A DNA stretch of 64,000 nucleotides from Burkholderia sp. WSM2232 (GCF_000472545.1 NZ_AWZV01000029.1:23237-87236), one strand, 5' to 3'. Counted from the first letter of the stretch, positions 36,797 to 45,929 are shown. Numbers and translations: made by a program. The notes: generated from the letters alone by a model not told the origin.

Positions 36797-38320
36797 ATGA
36801 CCGTCATCAAACAGGAAGATCTGATCCAGAGCATTGCTGATTCGCTTCAATACATCAGCTACTACCATCCGCTCGATTACATCCAGGCCCTGGGCCGCGC
36901 GTACGAACTCGAACAGAGCCCGGCCGCAAAAGATGCGATTGCGCAGATCCTCACCAACAGCCGCATGTGCGCTGAAGGCAAGCGCCCGATTTGCCAGGAC
37001 ACGGGCATCGTCACCGTGTTCGTGAAGGTCGGCATGGACGTGCGTTGGGACGGTGCGACGATGAGCGTGACGGACATGATCAACGAAGGCGTGCGCCGCG
37101 GCTACCTGAACCCGGACAACGTGCTGCGCGCGTCGATCGTGAGCCCGCCCGAAGGCGCGCGCAAGAACACCAAGGACAACACGCCGGCCGTGATTCACTA
37201 CGAGATCGTGCCGGGCGATAAAGTCGACGTGCAGGTCGCCGCCAAGGGCGGCGGCTCGGAAAACAAGTCGAAGTTCGCGATGCTCAATCCGTCGGACTCC
37301 ATCGTCGACTGGATTCTGAAGACCGTGCCGACCATGGGCGCGGGCTGGTGTCCGCCCGGCATGCTGGGCATCGGCATCGGCGGCACTGCTGAGAAAGCGA
37401 TGGTGATGGCCAAGGAATCGCTGATGGACCCGATCGACATTCAGGACGTGATCGCACGCGGCCCGAAGGACTGGATCGAAGAACTGCGCATCGAACTGCA
37501 TGAGAAGGTCAACGCGCTTGGCATCGGCGCGCAAGGTCTGGGCGGTCTCGCCACCGTGCTCGACGTGAAGATCATGGCTGCGCCGACGCACGCCGCGTCC
37601 AAGCCGATCGCGATCATCCCGAACTGCGCGGCCACGCGTCACGCTCACTTCACGCTGGACGGCTCGGGCGTCGCGAAGCTCGAAGCGCCTTCGCTCGACG
37701 CATGGCCGAAAGTGCAATGGGAACCGAACACGGAGACCAGCAAGCGCATCGACCTGAACACGCTGACGCCGGAAGAAGTCGCTTCGTGGAAGCCGGGCCA
37801 GACACTGCTGCTGTCGGGCAAGATGTTGACGGGCCGCGACGCGGCGCACAAGCGCATTGCCGATATGCTCGCGAAAGGCGAGAAGCTGCCGGTAGACTTC
37901 ACGAACCGCGTGATTTATTACGTCGGCCCGGTCGATCCGGTGCGCGACGAAGCGGTCGGCCCGGCGGGCCCGACCACCGCCACGCGCATGGACAAGTTCA
38001 CCGAGACCATGCTCGCGCAAACCGGCCTCATCTCCATGATCGGCAAGGCCGAGCGCGGACCGGTCGCGATCGAGGCCATCAAGAAGCATAAGGCCGCGTA
38101 CCTGATGGCCGTGGGCGGCGCTGCTTATCTGGTGTCGAAGGCCATTCGCAGCGCCAAAGTGCTCGCATTCGAGGACCTCGGCATGGAAGCGATCTACGAA
38201 TTCGACGTGCAGGACATGCCGGTGACGGTTGCAGTCGATTCGAACGGCACCTCCGTGCACCAGACCGGCCCGAAGGAATGGCAAGCGAAAATCGGCAAGA
38301 TTCCGGTCGCAACTGCCTGA
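36797..38320 (+). CDS. fumA: Class I (iron-sulfur) fumarate hydratase
   Basis: 507 residues, usual for two-domain class I fumarases, which hydrate fumarate to L-malate in the TCA cycle using a [4Fe-4S] cluster. Cys in MCAEGKRPICQDTG, GWCPPG and PNCAATRHAH are in the expected places for cluster ligands. The C-terminal part has KRIADMLAKGEKLPVD and YYVGPVDP typical of the beta domain. A strong terminator follows 33 bases after the stop. Confidence 0.93.
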   Translation: MTVIKQEDLIQSIADSLQYISYYHPLDYIQALGRAYELEQSPAAKDAIAQILTNSRMCAEGKRPICQDTGIVTVFVKVGMDVRWDGATMSVTDMINEGVRRGYLNPDNVLRASIVSPPEGARKNTKDNTPAVIHYEIVPGDKVDVQVAAKGGGSENKSKFAMLNPSDSIVDWILKTVPTMGAGWCPPGMLGIGIGGTAEKAMVMAKESLMDPIDIQDVIARGPKDWIEELRIELHEKVNALGIGAQGLGGLATVLDVKIMAAPTHAASKPIAIIPNCAATRHAHFTLDGSGVAKLEAPSLDAWPKVQWEPNTETSKRIDLNTLTPEEVASWKPGQTLLLSGKMLTGRDAAHKRIADMLAKGEKLPVDFTNRVIYYVGPVDPVRDEAVGPAGPTTATRMDKFTETMLAQTGLISMIGKAERGPVAIEAIKKHKAAYLMAVGGAAYLVSKAIRSAKVLAFEDLGMEAIYEFDVQDMPVTVAVDSNGTSVHQTGPKEWQAKIGKIPVATA

Positions 38321-38352
38321 GCTGACGCTCGCGCATCTCGCCTGTCGTGACA

Positions 38353-38379
38353 AGCCGGGACCACGGTCCCGGCTTTTTT
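38353..38379 (+). terminator. Rho-independent terminator after fumarase
   Basis: AGCCGGGACC, AC, GGTCCCGGCT: a perfect 10-bp stem followed by TTTTT. Confidence 0.9.
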
Positions 38380-38502
38380 CATGCTGGGCATGCGTTACGC
38401 GTAGGGCCTGAAACGGCGCCGAAAGATATTCTGTTCTCTTGGCTTTTTCAGGTATGGCGTTTATTGTTGTTGGAAAATTGAAGTCCCCACTAAGGAAAGA
38501 TC

Positions 38503-38982
38503 ATGCAAGGCGACACCAAAGTTATCGAGTATCTCAACGCGCAGTTGAAGAATGAACTGACCGCGATCAACCAGTATTTCCTGCACGCGCGGATGTACAA
38601 GCATTGGGGTCTCGAAAAACTCGGCAAGCATGAGTATGACGAGTCGATCGGCGAAATGAAGCATGCCGACTGGCTGATCGAACGGATCTTCATGCTGGAT
38701 GGTCTGCCGAATCTGCAAGACCTGCATAAGCTTCTGATCGGCGAGGAAACGAAGGAAATTCTGGAATGCGATTTGAAGCTTGAGCAGATTTCGCAAAGCA
38801 CCTGCAAGGAAGCGATCGCGTATTGCGAATCGGTTCGCGACTTTATCTCGCGTGAAATCTTCGTGAAGATTCTCGACGACACTGAAGAGCATATCGACTG
38901 GCTCGAAACACAGCTCGACCTGATCGACAAGGTCGGCATTCAGAACTACCAGCAAACCGCGATGGGCTCGGTGGAGTCCTAA
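38503..38982 (+). CDS. bfr: Bacterioferritin
   Basis: 159 residues, the usual length. It stores iron in a 24-subunit shell. Ferroxidase ligands sit in KNELTAINQYFLHARM (Glu18), DESIGEMKHADWL (Glu51, His54), and DTEEHIDWLE (Glu127, His130). Met52, the haem ligand, is present in GEMKHAD. AAGGAAAG is the ribosome site. No Fur box is seen just upstream. Bfd, which releases this iron, lies two genes downstream. Confidence 0.96.
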   Translation: MQGDTKVIEYLNAQLKNELTAINQYFLHARMYKHWGLEKLGKHEYDESIGEMKHADWLIERIFMLDGLPNLQDLHKLLIGEETKEILECDLKLEQISQSTCKEAIAYCESVRDFISREIFVKILDDTEEHIDWLETQLDLIDKVGIQNYQQTAMGSVES

Positions 38983-39119
38983 GCGGATGCGAGGCGTTGC
39001 CACGCGTCGCCTCACGGGCCCGCTAATCCGGGACAGCGTGCGGCGCGCCGGCGATATACTTGCCGACTTCTCTTTCCCACGATTTGCCTGAGCGCCGCCG
39101 CGCAGCGCGTCTATCGCCT

Positions 39120-40004
39120 ATGTCCGCAGAACCGTCTTTGAATGCATCGATCATTACCACGGACACGGCTTCGCGCGCACCGGTGGGCATTTTCGACTCG
39201 GGTCTTGGCGGTTTGTCGGTGTTGCGAGCGGTTCGCGCGCAATTGCCCGACGAGGCACTGCTGTACGTCGCCGATTCGCTGTACGCCCCATACGGCGAGC
39301 GCGACGACGACTTTATCGCCGACCGCACGCTCGCCATTGGCGAGTGGCTGGTCCGGCGGGGCGCCAAAGCGCTCGTCGTCGCCTGTAATACGGCGACCGC
39401 ACAATCCATTGCACTGGTACGCGAAAAGCTGCCCATTCCGCTAGTTGGCGTGGAACCGGGCATCAAGCCGGCCGCCCTGCAATCGAGGTCGCGCGTGGCC
39501 GGCGTGCTCGCGACACAGGTCACCTTGCGCAGCACGCGCTTTCAGGCCCTGCTCGAACGCTACGCCGCCGATTGCCGCTTTATCTGCCAGCCCGGTCACG
39601 GGCTCGTGCAGGCGGTCGAGCGCTGCGACGTCGGTTCGGCGCAATTGCGCGCACTGCTCGCTGGCTATCTTCAACCGATGCTCGAAGCCGGCGCCGACAC
39701 GCTCGTGCTCGGCTGCACGCACTATCCGTTTCTCGACGCGGCGATCCGTGACATCGTCGGCGAGCGGATGGCGCTGATCGACACGAGCGTGGCCATTGCG
39801 CGTCAGCTGGAGCGCGTGCTTGAGCAACACGGCATGCGTGCGGCGCCGCAAGCGGCCGGGGCGCCGCTACCGCGCTTTTTTTCCACCGACGGCGGCGCCC
39901 ACCTGCGACAGCTTGTCGCTACGCTACTCGACATGGATGCCCAAGTCGAACGCGTGTCGATTCCCTCGCGCCGTACCGCGGCGCTGTCCTCGCAGCCGGC
40001 CTGA
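39120..40004 (+). CDS. murI: Glutamate racemase
   Basis: 294 residues from ATG 39120. It makes D-glutamate for peptidoglycan. N-terminal FDSGLGGLSVL, the first catalytic Cys in VVACNTATAQS, and the second in LGCTHYPFLDA are all present. A longer frame begins at 39060 but its first 20 residues do not match the family. No operon partner is obvious. Confidence 0.95.
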   Translation: MSAEPSLNASIITTDTASRAPVGIFDSGLGGLSVLRAVRAQLPDEALLYVADSLYAPYGERDDDFIADRTLAIGEWLVRRGAKALVVACNTATAQSIALVREKLPIPLVGVEPGIKPAALQSRSRVAGVLATQVTLRSTRFQALLERYAADCRFICQPGHGLVQAVERCDVGSAQLRALLAGYLQPMLEAGADTLVLGCTHYPFLDAAIRDIVGERMALIDTSVAIARQLERVLEQHGMRAAPQAAGAPLPRFFSTDGGAHLRQLVATLLDMDAQVERVSIPSRRTAALSSQPA

Positions 40005-40437
40005 AGGGCGGGAGCGGGCCGAACGGGAGCGGTGGCGGCCCGCTGGCGGCCCTTCCTGGCGTTCTCACGGCCCGTCTAACCTTTCCGACCCGTGCGACTC
40101 CTTCTACGGCCTTCTACCCCTCACTCAGCCTTCCCGACCTTCCCCGCCATTCGCAACGCCCTTCCCAGCCCTTCCCAGCCCTTCCCAGCCCTCCCAGCCC
40201 TCTCAGCCCTCTCAGCCCTTCCCAGCCCTCTCAACTCATCCAGCCAGTCCCGAACCCAATTTCGGCTATTTTCCTGCTCGCCCGTTCGCAGCGCAGCGTC
40301 GGCCCCGTTATCCCTGCGGACGCCTCGCGACGCCCAGCAGCGCCCCCACGCCCAGCCCCCAGCCCGCCGAAACCCTCCTAAGAGTCTGGTTTTGCTAAAA
40401 AAACGCGGTGGACGCTTGCCAAACGGCCCAAACAAAA
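40005..40437. other. Intergenic stretch without a gene before bfd
   Basis: No convincing gene. The left half is low-complexity (see the decamer repeat at 40159-40240). A T-poor, A-run segment near 40,395 precedes the Fur-like site. Reading frames here are proline/serine-rich artefacts. Confidence 0.5.
40159..40240. repeat. Decamer-type tandem repeat, CCCTTCCCAG
   Basis: About eight copies of a 9-10 base unit, CCCTTCCCAG or CCCTCTCAG, mixed. It is a simple repeat that may change length by slippage. It lies between murI and bfd. Confidence 0.75.
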
Positions 40438-40452
40438 TGATAATAATTCGCA
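40438..40452 (+). promoter_or_regulatory. Probable Fur box upstream of bfd
   Basis: TGATAAT-A-ATTCGCA matches the 7-1-7 Fur pattern TGATAAT-N-ATTATCA in 12 of 14 positions. It stands 25 bases before the bfd start, in the promoter position. bfd is a classical iron-repressed gene, which fits. Confidence 0.75.
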
Positions 40453-40477
40453 TTAACGTTAGCTATGACGCCACCCC

Positions 40478-40714
40478 ATGATTGTCTGTGTCTGCAAGTC
40501 TGTATCTGACCGAAAGATCCGTGCCTCGATCGCGGAAGGCGTCGACTCGTTCGACGAATTGCAGTTCGAGCTCGGCGTGGCCACCTGTTGCGGCAAGTGC
40601 GCGGACTCCGTGCGCGACGTCATGATGCAAAGCGGCGTGTGCGCAACCCGCTGCGGCTTCGAGCATCATCAGCAGGCCGCGCCCGTCACGTTTTACGAAC
40701 GCAAGGCGGCGTAA
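40478..40714 (+). CDS. bfd: Bacterioferritin-associated ferredoxin
   Basis: 78 residues with a [2Fe-2S] binding pattern: CVC at residues 4-6 and a second pair in ATCCGKCADSV. It passes electrons to bacterioferritin so that stored iron is released. A Fur-like site lies just upstream, so it should be induced under iron limitation. Unusual are two further Cys (SGVCATRCGF) in the C-terminal tail. Confidence 0.92.
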   Translation: MIVCVCKSVSDRKIRASIAEGVDSFDELQFELGVATCCGKCADSVRDVMMQSGVCATRCGFEHHQQAAPVTFYERKAA

Positions 40715-40887
40715 CCGACGCTCTTGGTGCAGTCGCCCGAGCGACCCTGCCCCAGGTTTGCCACCGCTGCTGCCCGTGTCCTACAGTCCGTTTAGCGCCG
40801 ATTCAGCGCTGTTTGCTTAACCCACTGCCGTCAGCAAGCCAGTATTGCTACCAGCCAGCTACCGCTCGTCCACTTGAGGAGCTTGAG

Positions 40888-40950
40888 ATGGAACTGCTGA
40901 TTGGTTTCGTGACCACATTGTGTATTTCGCTGCTGATCTTCCGAACATGA
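40888..40950 (+). CDS. Putative 20-residue membrane peptide
   Basis: MELLIGFVTTLCISLLIFRT: a single hydrophobic segment with a charged end. GAGGAGC stands in ribosome-site position before the ATG. It lies between bfd and tonB on the same strand. It is too short to identify, and expression is inferred only from the ribosome site and context. Confidence 0.45.
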   Translation: MELLIGFVTTLCISLLIFRT

Positions 40951-40998
40951 CGATGTTTTGTCAGGCCTGCTGCGTCGACAGCACGCCGCCACGCTAAC

Positions 40999-41733
40999 AT
41001 GCAGGCTTCGCATACCATTGCAGCCGGCGCCGCCCCGGCTTCGTCCACCCGAATGAATCCCCGCGTCCTGACCGCGACCGCCACCGTTGCGGCGGTTCAC
41101 GTCGCGTTGCTGGCCGTGATCCTGACGCTGCGCCACGAACCGGTGCAGCCGGCGCTCGAGTCGCGCGTGATGACCGCGCAACTGCTGCCGCCCGCGCCAG
41201 TTGCCGCGCCGGCCGCTGTGCAGTCGGTCGCGCCGCCCCCGCCAACGCCAGTCCCGCCGGTGCGCAGCAAACCGAAGGTCCAGCCGAAGCCGGCGCTCAA
41301 GCCCACGCCCGCGCCGTTGCGCGAGGCGCCCGCGCCTTCGCCGACGCCCGTCACCGCGGCTGAACCAGCGGCGGCTGCGCCGCCTGCGCCCGCGGCACCG
41401 CCCGCAGCGCCGGCTGCGCCCGCCATCGGCCGCCAGACGATGGAAATCACCGCGCCGAAAAATGTCTCGCACCTCGACTGCAACATTGCGAAGCCGGACT
41501 ACCCGGCGCTTTCGCGCCGCCGTGGCGAAACCGGCACCGCGTATGTGAAGTTCGTGGTCGGTTTGACCGGCAAGCTCGAGAATATCGAATTGAAAAAGAG
41601 CAGCGGCTTCAGCCGTCTGGACGACGCCGCGCTCGCCGCCGCGCATGCCAGCGCATGCAAGCCCTATCTCGAGGACGGCCAGCCGGTTCGAGCCGCGTAT
41701 ACACAGCCTTACAACTTCAATCTCGAAGATTGA
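40999..41733 (+). CDS. tonB: TonB energy transducer
   Basis: 244 residues. It has one N-terminal membrane anchor (TATVAAVHVALLAVILTL), a long proline/alanine/lysine-rich periplasmic spacer, and a C-terminal TonB domain with YPALSRRRGETGTAYVKFVV and SSGFSRLDDAAL. It transmits proton-motive force to outer-membrane siderophore/haem receptors. An inner Met at 41053 directly before the helix is an alternative start. exbB and exbD follow within 30 bases each, so this is one operon. Confidence 0.92.
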   Translation: MQASHTIAAGAAPASSTRMNPRVLTATATVAAVHVALLAVILTLRHEPVQPALESRVMTAQLLPPAPVAAPAAVQSVAPPPPTPVPPVRSKPKVQPKPALKPTPAPLREAPAPSPTPVTAAEPAAAAPPAPAAPPAAPAAPAIGRQTMEITAPKNVSHLDCNIAKPDYPALSRRRGETGTAYVKFVVGLTGKLENIELKKSSGFSRLDDAALAAAHASACKPYLEDGQPVRAAYTQPYNFNLED

Positions 41734-41760
41734 AGCGGATTTCAAAATAAAGGAATTGCA

Positions 41761-42489
41761 ATGCAAAACTACGGATTGGCGCACGTGTGGGCGCAAGGGG
41801 ATTTCGTCACGCGCGGTATCGCGCTCGCCTTGCTGGTGATGTCGGTGATGTCGTGGAGCGTGATCGTCGTCAAAGGCTGGAACGTGGTGCGCCTGAACCG
41901 CCTCACGAAGAACGCCGAGCAGGCGTTCTGGCACTCGGACGACCTGGCCGACGGCGTGAAGAAGCTCGGCGCCGGCTCGTCCACGCCGCAGGACAACCCG
42001 TTCCTCGCGCTCGCGCTGTCCGGGCAGGAAGCGGCGGATCATCATCATCAGACGCAGCCGCATCTGCACGACCGCATGGACGTGTCGGACTGGGTGACGC
42101 GCTGCCTGAAGGACACCATGGATGAAAGCGTCGCGCGCATGCAGAGCGGCCTCGCGATTCTGGCGTCGATCGGCAGCACGGCGCCGTTCGTGGGTCTGTT
42201 CGGCACGGTGTGGGGCATCTATCACGCGCTACTCGCCATCGGCGCAAGCGGCCAGTCGTCCATCGATCAGGTGGCCGGTCCGGTGGGTGAAGCGCTCATC
42301 ATGACCGCATTCGGTCTTTTCGTTGCGATCCCGGCCGTGCTCGGCTACAACGCGCTGACGCGTGCGAACAAGGCCATCGTCGCCAAGCTGAGCCGCTTCG
42401 CGCATGGTCTGCACGCATTCTTCGTGACGGGCGCGCGCCTTTCGTCGACCAAGCGCGACGGCCTGCGTCTCGCGACGCGCGTCAACTGA
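41761..42489 (+). CDS. exbB: ExbB proton-channel subunit
   Basis: 242 residues with three membrane helices: near 20-40 (GIALALLVMSVMSWSVIVVK), GSTAPFVGLFGTVWGIYHAL, and MTAFGLFVAIPAVLGYNALT. This is the MotA/TolQ/ExbB pattern. A His-rich loop (ADHHHQTQPHLHD) stands in the cytoplasmic part. With ExbD it forms the motor that energises TonB. Confidence 0.93.
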   Translation: MQNYGLAHVWAQGDFVTRGIALALLVMSVMSWSVIVVKGWNVVRLNRLTKNAEQAFWHSDDLADGVKKLGAGSSTPQDNPFLALALSGQEAADHHHQTQPHLHDRMDVSDWVTRCLKDTMDESVARMQSGLAILASIGSTAPFVGLFGTVWGIYHALLAIGASGQSSIDQVAGPVGEALIMTAFGLFVAIPAVLGYNALTRANKAIVAKLSRFAHGLHAFFVTGARLSSTKRDGLRLATRVN

Positions 42490-42514
42490 AGCGCCAACTG
42501 AGCGAGGCACACAG

Positions 42515-42934
42515 ATGGCAATGAGCCCTTTCGCCGGCGACGATGACGACGGCCTGATGAACGAAATCAACATGACGCCGCTCGTCGACGTCATGTTGGT
42601 TCTCCTGATTGTTTTCATGGTCACGATTCCGGTGATCCGCCACGCGGTGAAAATCGATCTGCCGCATGCGAGCAGCCAGAAGGAAGACACCAAGCCCGCG
42701 CAGGTGACCGTCGCGGTCGACGCCGACGGCAACGTGCTGTGGAACGACAAGAAGGTCGACGAAGCGCAGTTGAGCGCGAAAATTGCAGAGGCCGCGGCGG
42801 CCAATCCGCAGCCTGAACTGCACCTCGATGCAGATCGCAAAGTGCCTTACGAAAAGGTCGCGCAGGTGATGTCGGCGGCGCAGGCAGGCGGTCTGACAAA
42901 GATCGGTTTCGTCACGCAGCCCAAGGGCAAGTGA
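42515..42934 (+). CDS. exbD: ExbD
   Basis: 139 residues, one N-terminal helix (VMLVLLIVFMVTIPVI) preceded by NEINMTPLVD. The Asp in PLVDVMLVLL is the conserved protonatable residue of the family. The C-terminal periplasmic domain is standard. It is the last gene of tonB-exbB-exbD; a terminator follows 80 bases later. Confidence 0.95.
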   Translation: MAMSPFAGDDDDGLMNEINMTPLVDVMLVLLIVFMVTIPVIRHAVKIDLPHASSQKEDTKPAQVTVAVDADGNVLWNDKKVDEAQLSAKIAEAAAANPQPELHLDADRKVPYEKVAQVMSAAQAGGLTKIGFVTQPKGK

Positions 42935-43014
42935 TACGCACGGCACTGCGCGCGGCGCAAGTCGCCGGCTTCACGAAATGAAGAAAAGCCCTTGAAACAG
43001 GGCCTTAAAAGTAA

Positions 43015-43047
43015 AAGGCCTTCATCGTCAGATGAAGGCCTTTTTTT
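43015..43047 (+). terminator. Terminator after exbD
   Basis: AAGGCCTTCATC, GTCA, GATGAAGGCCTT: a 12-bp stem followed by TTTTT. The minus-strand small gene ends 31 bases to the right. Confidence 0.92.
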
Positions 43048-43077
43048 GTGCGCGCGCGGCGCCTTCGGGCGGCGGGA

Positions 43078-43197
43078 TCATTTGCCATTGGTCGAAGACT
43101 GCTGGCTCGGATCACCGCATGCGACAGCCGTGCTCGACACGGACAGCGCGGTCAGCCCTATCAGGCTCGCTATGATAGCGGCCATGAGTTTTCGCAT
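43078..43197 (-). CDS. Small exported peptide, 39 residues
   Basis: Starts MRKLMAAIIASLIGLTALSV, then STAVACGDPSQQSS and ends GK. The first 25 residues are a signal peptide; the rest is a very short polar tail with one Cys. It could be a small lipoprotein. AAGGAGTC lies ideally before the ATG. No family is known to me. Confidence 0.6.
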   Translation of the reverse strand: MRKLMAAIIASLIGLTALSVSSTAVACGDPSQQSSTNGK

Positions 43198-43327
43198 AGG
43201 AGACTCCTTAGCGAAGGGATTTCAATATAGCGCCGTGAGCCCGTGCATTCAAGCAAACGGCCATTGAAAGTACTCATGACAGGCCGCGCTTCAATGCTAA
43301 AAGCGATGCCGCGCTGCGCGCAATCTG

Positions 43328-44314
43328 CTAGGAGGCGACCGCTGCCGCGCTGCGCGCGACGTTGCGTTCCTCTCCCGCCGGGCATTCGCTCATGATGTGC
43401 TTACCGTCATCCGGATCGAGCATCTCGACCAGATAATCGACGAAGGCGCGCACGGCCGGGACCATGCCCTGCCGCGAGACGAACACGGCGTACAACTGGG
43501 GCGCCGGAAAAGTCCAGCCCGGCATGACCGGCGACAGTTGTCCCGCGCGCAAGGGGGCGCCGTACATCATCTCGGGCAACGCAGCAATGCCAACGCCACA
43601 CAACACCGCTTCGCGAATCGTCGAGAGGTCCGCGGTCACGAGACGCGGCTCGTGTTCGTGCACATGACGGCTGCCGTCCGGCGCAATCAGGTTGTAGACG
43701 TGCCGTCCGTCGCTGGTCGGCACGTCGAGCGTTTCAAAGCGCGCCAGATCGGTCGGCTGCAATGGCGGCGCGTTCTGCTGCAGCAGGCTCGGCGCGCCCA
43801 CCAGCATCTGCTGCGTGCGCCACAGCGGGCGCACGACGATGTTGGCGTTTTCCGGCGGAGCGGAACGCACGCGCAAGGCGACGTCGATCGAATCTTCGAA
43901 CAGATCGACGACACGATTCGTCACACGCATGACGACGCGCACTTCGGGATAACGATGCATGAACTCCGGCAGAATCGTCGACAGAATCGTTTGCGAGATC
44001 GTGACCGGCACGCTCACGCGCACTGTGCCGCGCGGCGACGAGCGCAGTTGCTGCACGACGTTGACGGCCGCCTGCGCCTCGCTCAGCATCGCCTGGCAAT
44101 GCTGGTAGAACAGTTGGCCCGCTTCGGTCAGTGCAAGCTTGCGGGTTGAGCGCTGCAGGAGCCGCACGCCGAGCGACGCTTCGAGCTCCGTCAGCCGGCG
44201 CGACAGGCGCGACTTGGAGATACCCAGCACGCGTTCGGCGGCGGAAAAGCCGCCATGTTCGACGACCTGCGAAAAGTACATCAGGTCGTTCAGGTTGTGT
44301 GAATCGATCTTCAT
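43328..44314 (-). CDS. LysR-family transcriptional regulator, divergent from pirin
   Basis: 328 residues, a normal LysR length. The N-terminal winged helix-turn-helix reads GGFSAAERVLGISKSRLSRR and a LysR effector domain follows. It is transcribed away from the pirin gene, so it probably controls it. The shared 121-base spacer carries an inverted repeat, GTTC-N8-GAAC, six bases upstream of its own start. Inducer unknown. Confidence 0.92.
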   Translation of the reverse strand: MKIDSHNLNDLMYFSQVVEHGGFSAAERVLGISKSRLSRRLTELEASLGVRLLQRSTRKLALTEAGQLFYQHCQAMLSEAQAAVNVVQQLRSSPRGTVRVSVPVTISQTILSTILPEFMHRYPEVRVVMRVTNRVVDLFEDSIDVALRVRSAPPENANIVVRPLWRTQQMLVGAPSLLQQNAPPLQPTDLARFETLDVPTSDGRHVYNLIAPDGSRHVHEHEPRLVTADLSTIREAVLCGVGIAALPEMMYGAPLRAGQLSPVMPGWTFPAPQLYAVFVSRQGMVPAVRAFVDYLVEMLDPDDGKHIMSECPAGEERNVARSAAAVAS

Positions 44315-44319
44315 CTATC

Positions 44320-44384
44320 GTTCCAGTAATAGAACAATCCATTGCGTGACGGCGGCTGGCAGCTTGAAAAACGGTCCCTATAAT
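44320..44384 (+). promoter_or_regulatory. LysR/pirin divergent promoter region
   Basis: GTTC at 44320-44323 and GAAC at 44332-44335 are inverted arms. A perfect TATAAT stands at 44379-44384, about 50 bases before the pirin start; a good -35 is not visible, as is common for LysR-activated promoters. Confidence 0.5.
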
Positions 44385-44435
44385 AGCTCCATGTTTCAAA
44401 AATAACGCTATTCCCGAATTTTCGAGGTGATATTG

Positions 44436-45314
44436 ATGACCGCGACACGCACGATCGAACGCACGTATCCCTCCGTTCGCACCATTGAAGGTGGCGGCTT
44501 CGTGGTCTACCGCCCGTTTCCCACCCGCATGCTGATGGACTTCGATCCGTTCCTCCTGCTCGACGAAATGGGTCCCGTCGATTACGCACCCGGCGAGGCG
44601 AAGGGTGCGCCCGACCACCCGCATCGCGGTTTCGAGACCGTCACGTATGTACTCGAGGGTCAGTTCGGCCACAAGGACTCGGCCGGCCACTCCGGCACGC
44701 TGCACGCCGGCGACGTGCAATGGATGACCGCCGGCGCGGGCGTCGTGCATAGCGAAATGCCCGACCCGTCGTTCGTGCGCACAGGCGGGCGCGTGCACGG
44801 CTTGCAACTGTGGGTGAACCTGCCGCGCCGCGACAAGATGATCGCGCCGCGTTACCAGGATGTGCCGTCGGCGAAGATTCCGGTGGCGAGCTCGGCGGAC
44901 GGCAAGGTGCGCGTGAAGGTGATCGCAGGCGAGGCGCTCGGCACGAAAGCCGCAGTGGAAACGCGCACGCCCATTCTGTACCAGCACTTTTCGTTGCAGC
45001 CGGGGGCGACGATCCGCCAGCCGGTGCCCGCCAACTATCGCGTGTTCGCTTACGGCCTCGCGGGCAAGGGCTTCTACGGCGAAGGCGAGGCTCGCCAGGA
45101 AATCGACGCGCGCCAGATGGTCGTGTTTCGAGACGACGGCGACTCGGTGACGCTCGCCGCCGGCGATGAGCCGCTCGAAGTGTTGCTGCTTGGCGGCGTG
45201 CCGTTGAAAGAGCCCGTCGTGCGTTACGGCCCTTTCGTCATGAATACGGAAGACGAAATCCGCCAGGCGGTGGTCGATTATCAGGCGGGCCGGATGGGCA
45301 CGATCACGCACTGA
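44436..45314 (+). CDS. Pirin-family protein
   Basis: 292 residues, a bicupin. The N-cupin metal site is visible as HPHRGFETVTYVLEGQFGH and HSEMPD. Pirins bind Fe and some oxidise quercetin; in bacteria the role is uncertain. ATG 44436 with GAGG eight bases upstream is preferred over GTG 44427. It is divergent from the LysR gene. Confidence 0.9.
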   Translation: MTATRTIERTYPSVRTIEGGGFVVYRPFPTRMLMDFDPFLLLDEMGPVDYAPGEAKGAPDHPHRGFETVTYVLEGQFGHKDSAGHSGTLHAGDVQWMTAGAGVVHSEMPDPSFVRTGGRVHGLQLWVNLPRRDKMIAPRYQDVPSAKIPVASSADGKVRVKVIAGEALGTKAAVETRTPILYQHFSLQPGATIRQPVPANYRVFAYGLAGKGFYGEGEARQEIDARQMVVFRDDGDSVTLAAGDEPLEVLLLGGVPLKEPVVRYGPFVMNTEDEIRQAVVDYQAGRMGTITH

Positions 45315-45530
45315 ACGACGCGTGGGGTTTCCTGCTGCCGGACACGGCCTCAGCAGCCTCACACAGCTCACTGCCTCACACGGGCGCCAGCGCGCCGCCT
45401 GCTCGCGGCCGGGGCGCAAACGCCGCCGACTTCGTTCACAATAGCGATTCCTGCCGCGCGCGCTCTTTTCGAAACTTCAGCCGATGCAGCCGCCGCGCGG
45501 CGATTTCCGTCCCTGCTTTCAGGAGCGCGC

Positions 45531-45929
45531 ATGGCAGAAGCCACCGTCACCGCCCACATTGGTTCGACGAATTATCAGGTCCATTTTGACGACGGCAAGC
45601 ACACGTGGCTCGCCGACGAACCGGAATCGCTCGGCGGCGGCGATCGCGGCCCGACGCCTGTCTCGTTGCTGCTGTCCAGTCTCGGCGCGTGTACGTCGGT
45701 CACGCTGAAAATGTACGCGCAACGCAAAGGCTGGCCGCTCGACGAAGTGCACGTTACGCTTGGCATCGAAACCGGTGACGAAGGCTCGACTATCGACCGC
45801 AAGATTCAGTTGCGTGGCGAGCTATCCGACGAGCAGCGGGAACGTCTCTTGCAAATTGCCAATGCGTGCCCAGTTCACAAGATTCTCACGCGCTCGATCA
45901 CGATCCGTTCGGGCCTGACCGTCGCATGA
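45531..45929 (+). CDS. OsmC/OhrA-family peroxiredoxin-like protein
   Basis: 132 residues, the usual length. Two conserved Cys sit in SLGACTSVTLKMYAQRKGW and ANACPVHKIL. Such proteins reduce organic peroxides. No dedicated OhrR regulator is near, so it is nearer to general YhfA/OsmC-like forms than to Ohr. Confidence 0.9.
   Translation: MAEATVTAHIGSTNYQVHFDDGKHTWLADEPESLGGGDRGPTPVSLLLSSLGACTSVTLKMYAQRKGWPLDEVHVTLGIETGDEGSTIDRKIQLRGELSDEQRERLLQIANACPVHKILTRSITIRSGLTVA

Noticed and set aside
36791..38353. 520-codon minus-strand frame opposite fumarase
   Set aside because: The plus strand encodes a complete class I fumarase; the antisense frame is His/Arg-rich and family-less.
43734..45419. 561-codon minus-strand frame across the LysR and pirin genes
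   Set aside because: It overlaps two well-supported genes and the promoter between them; composition is that of a shadow frame.
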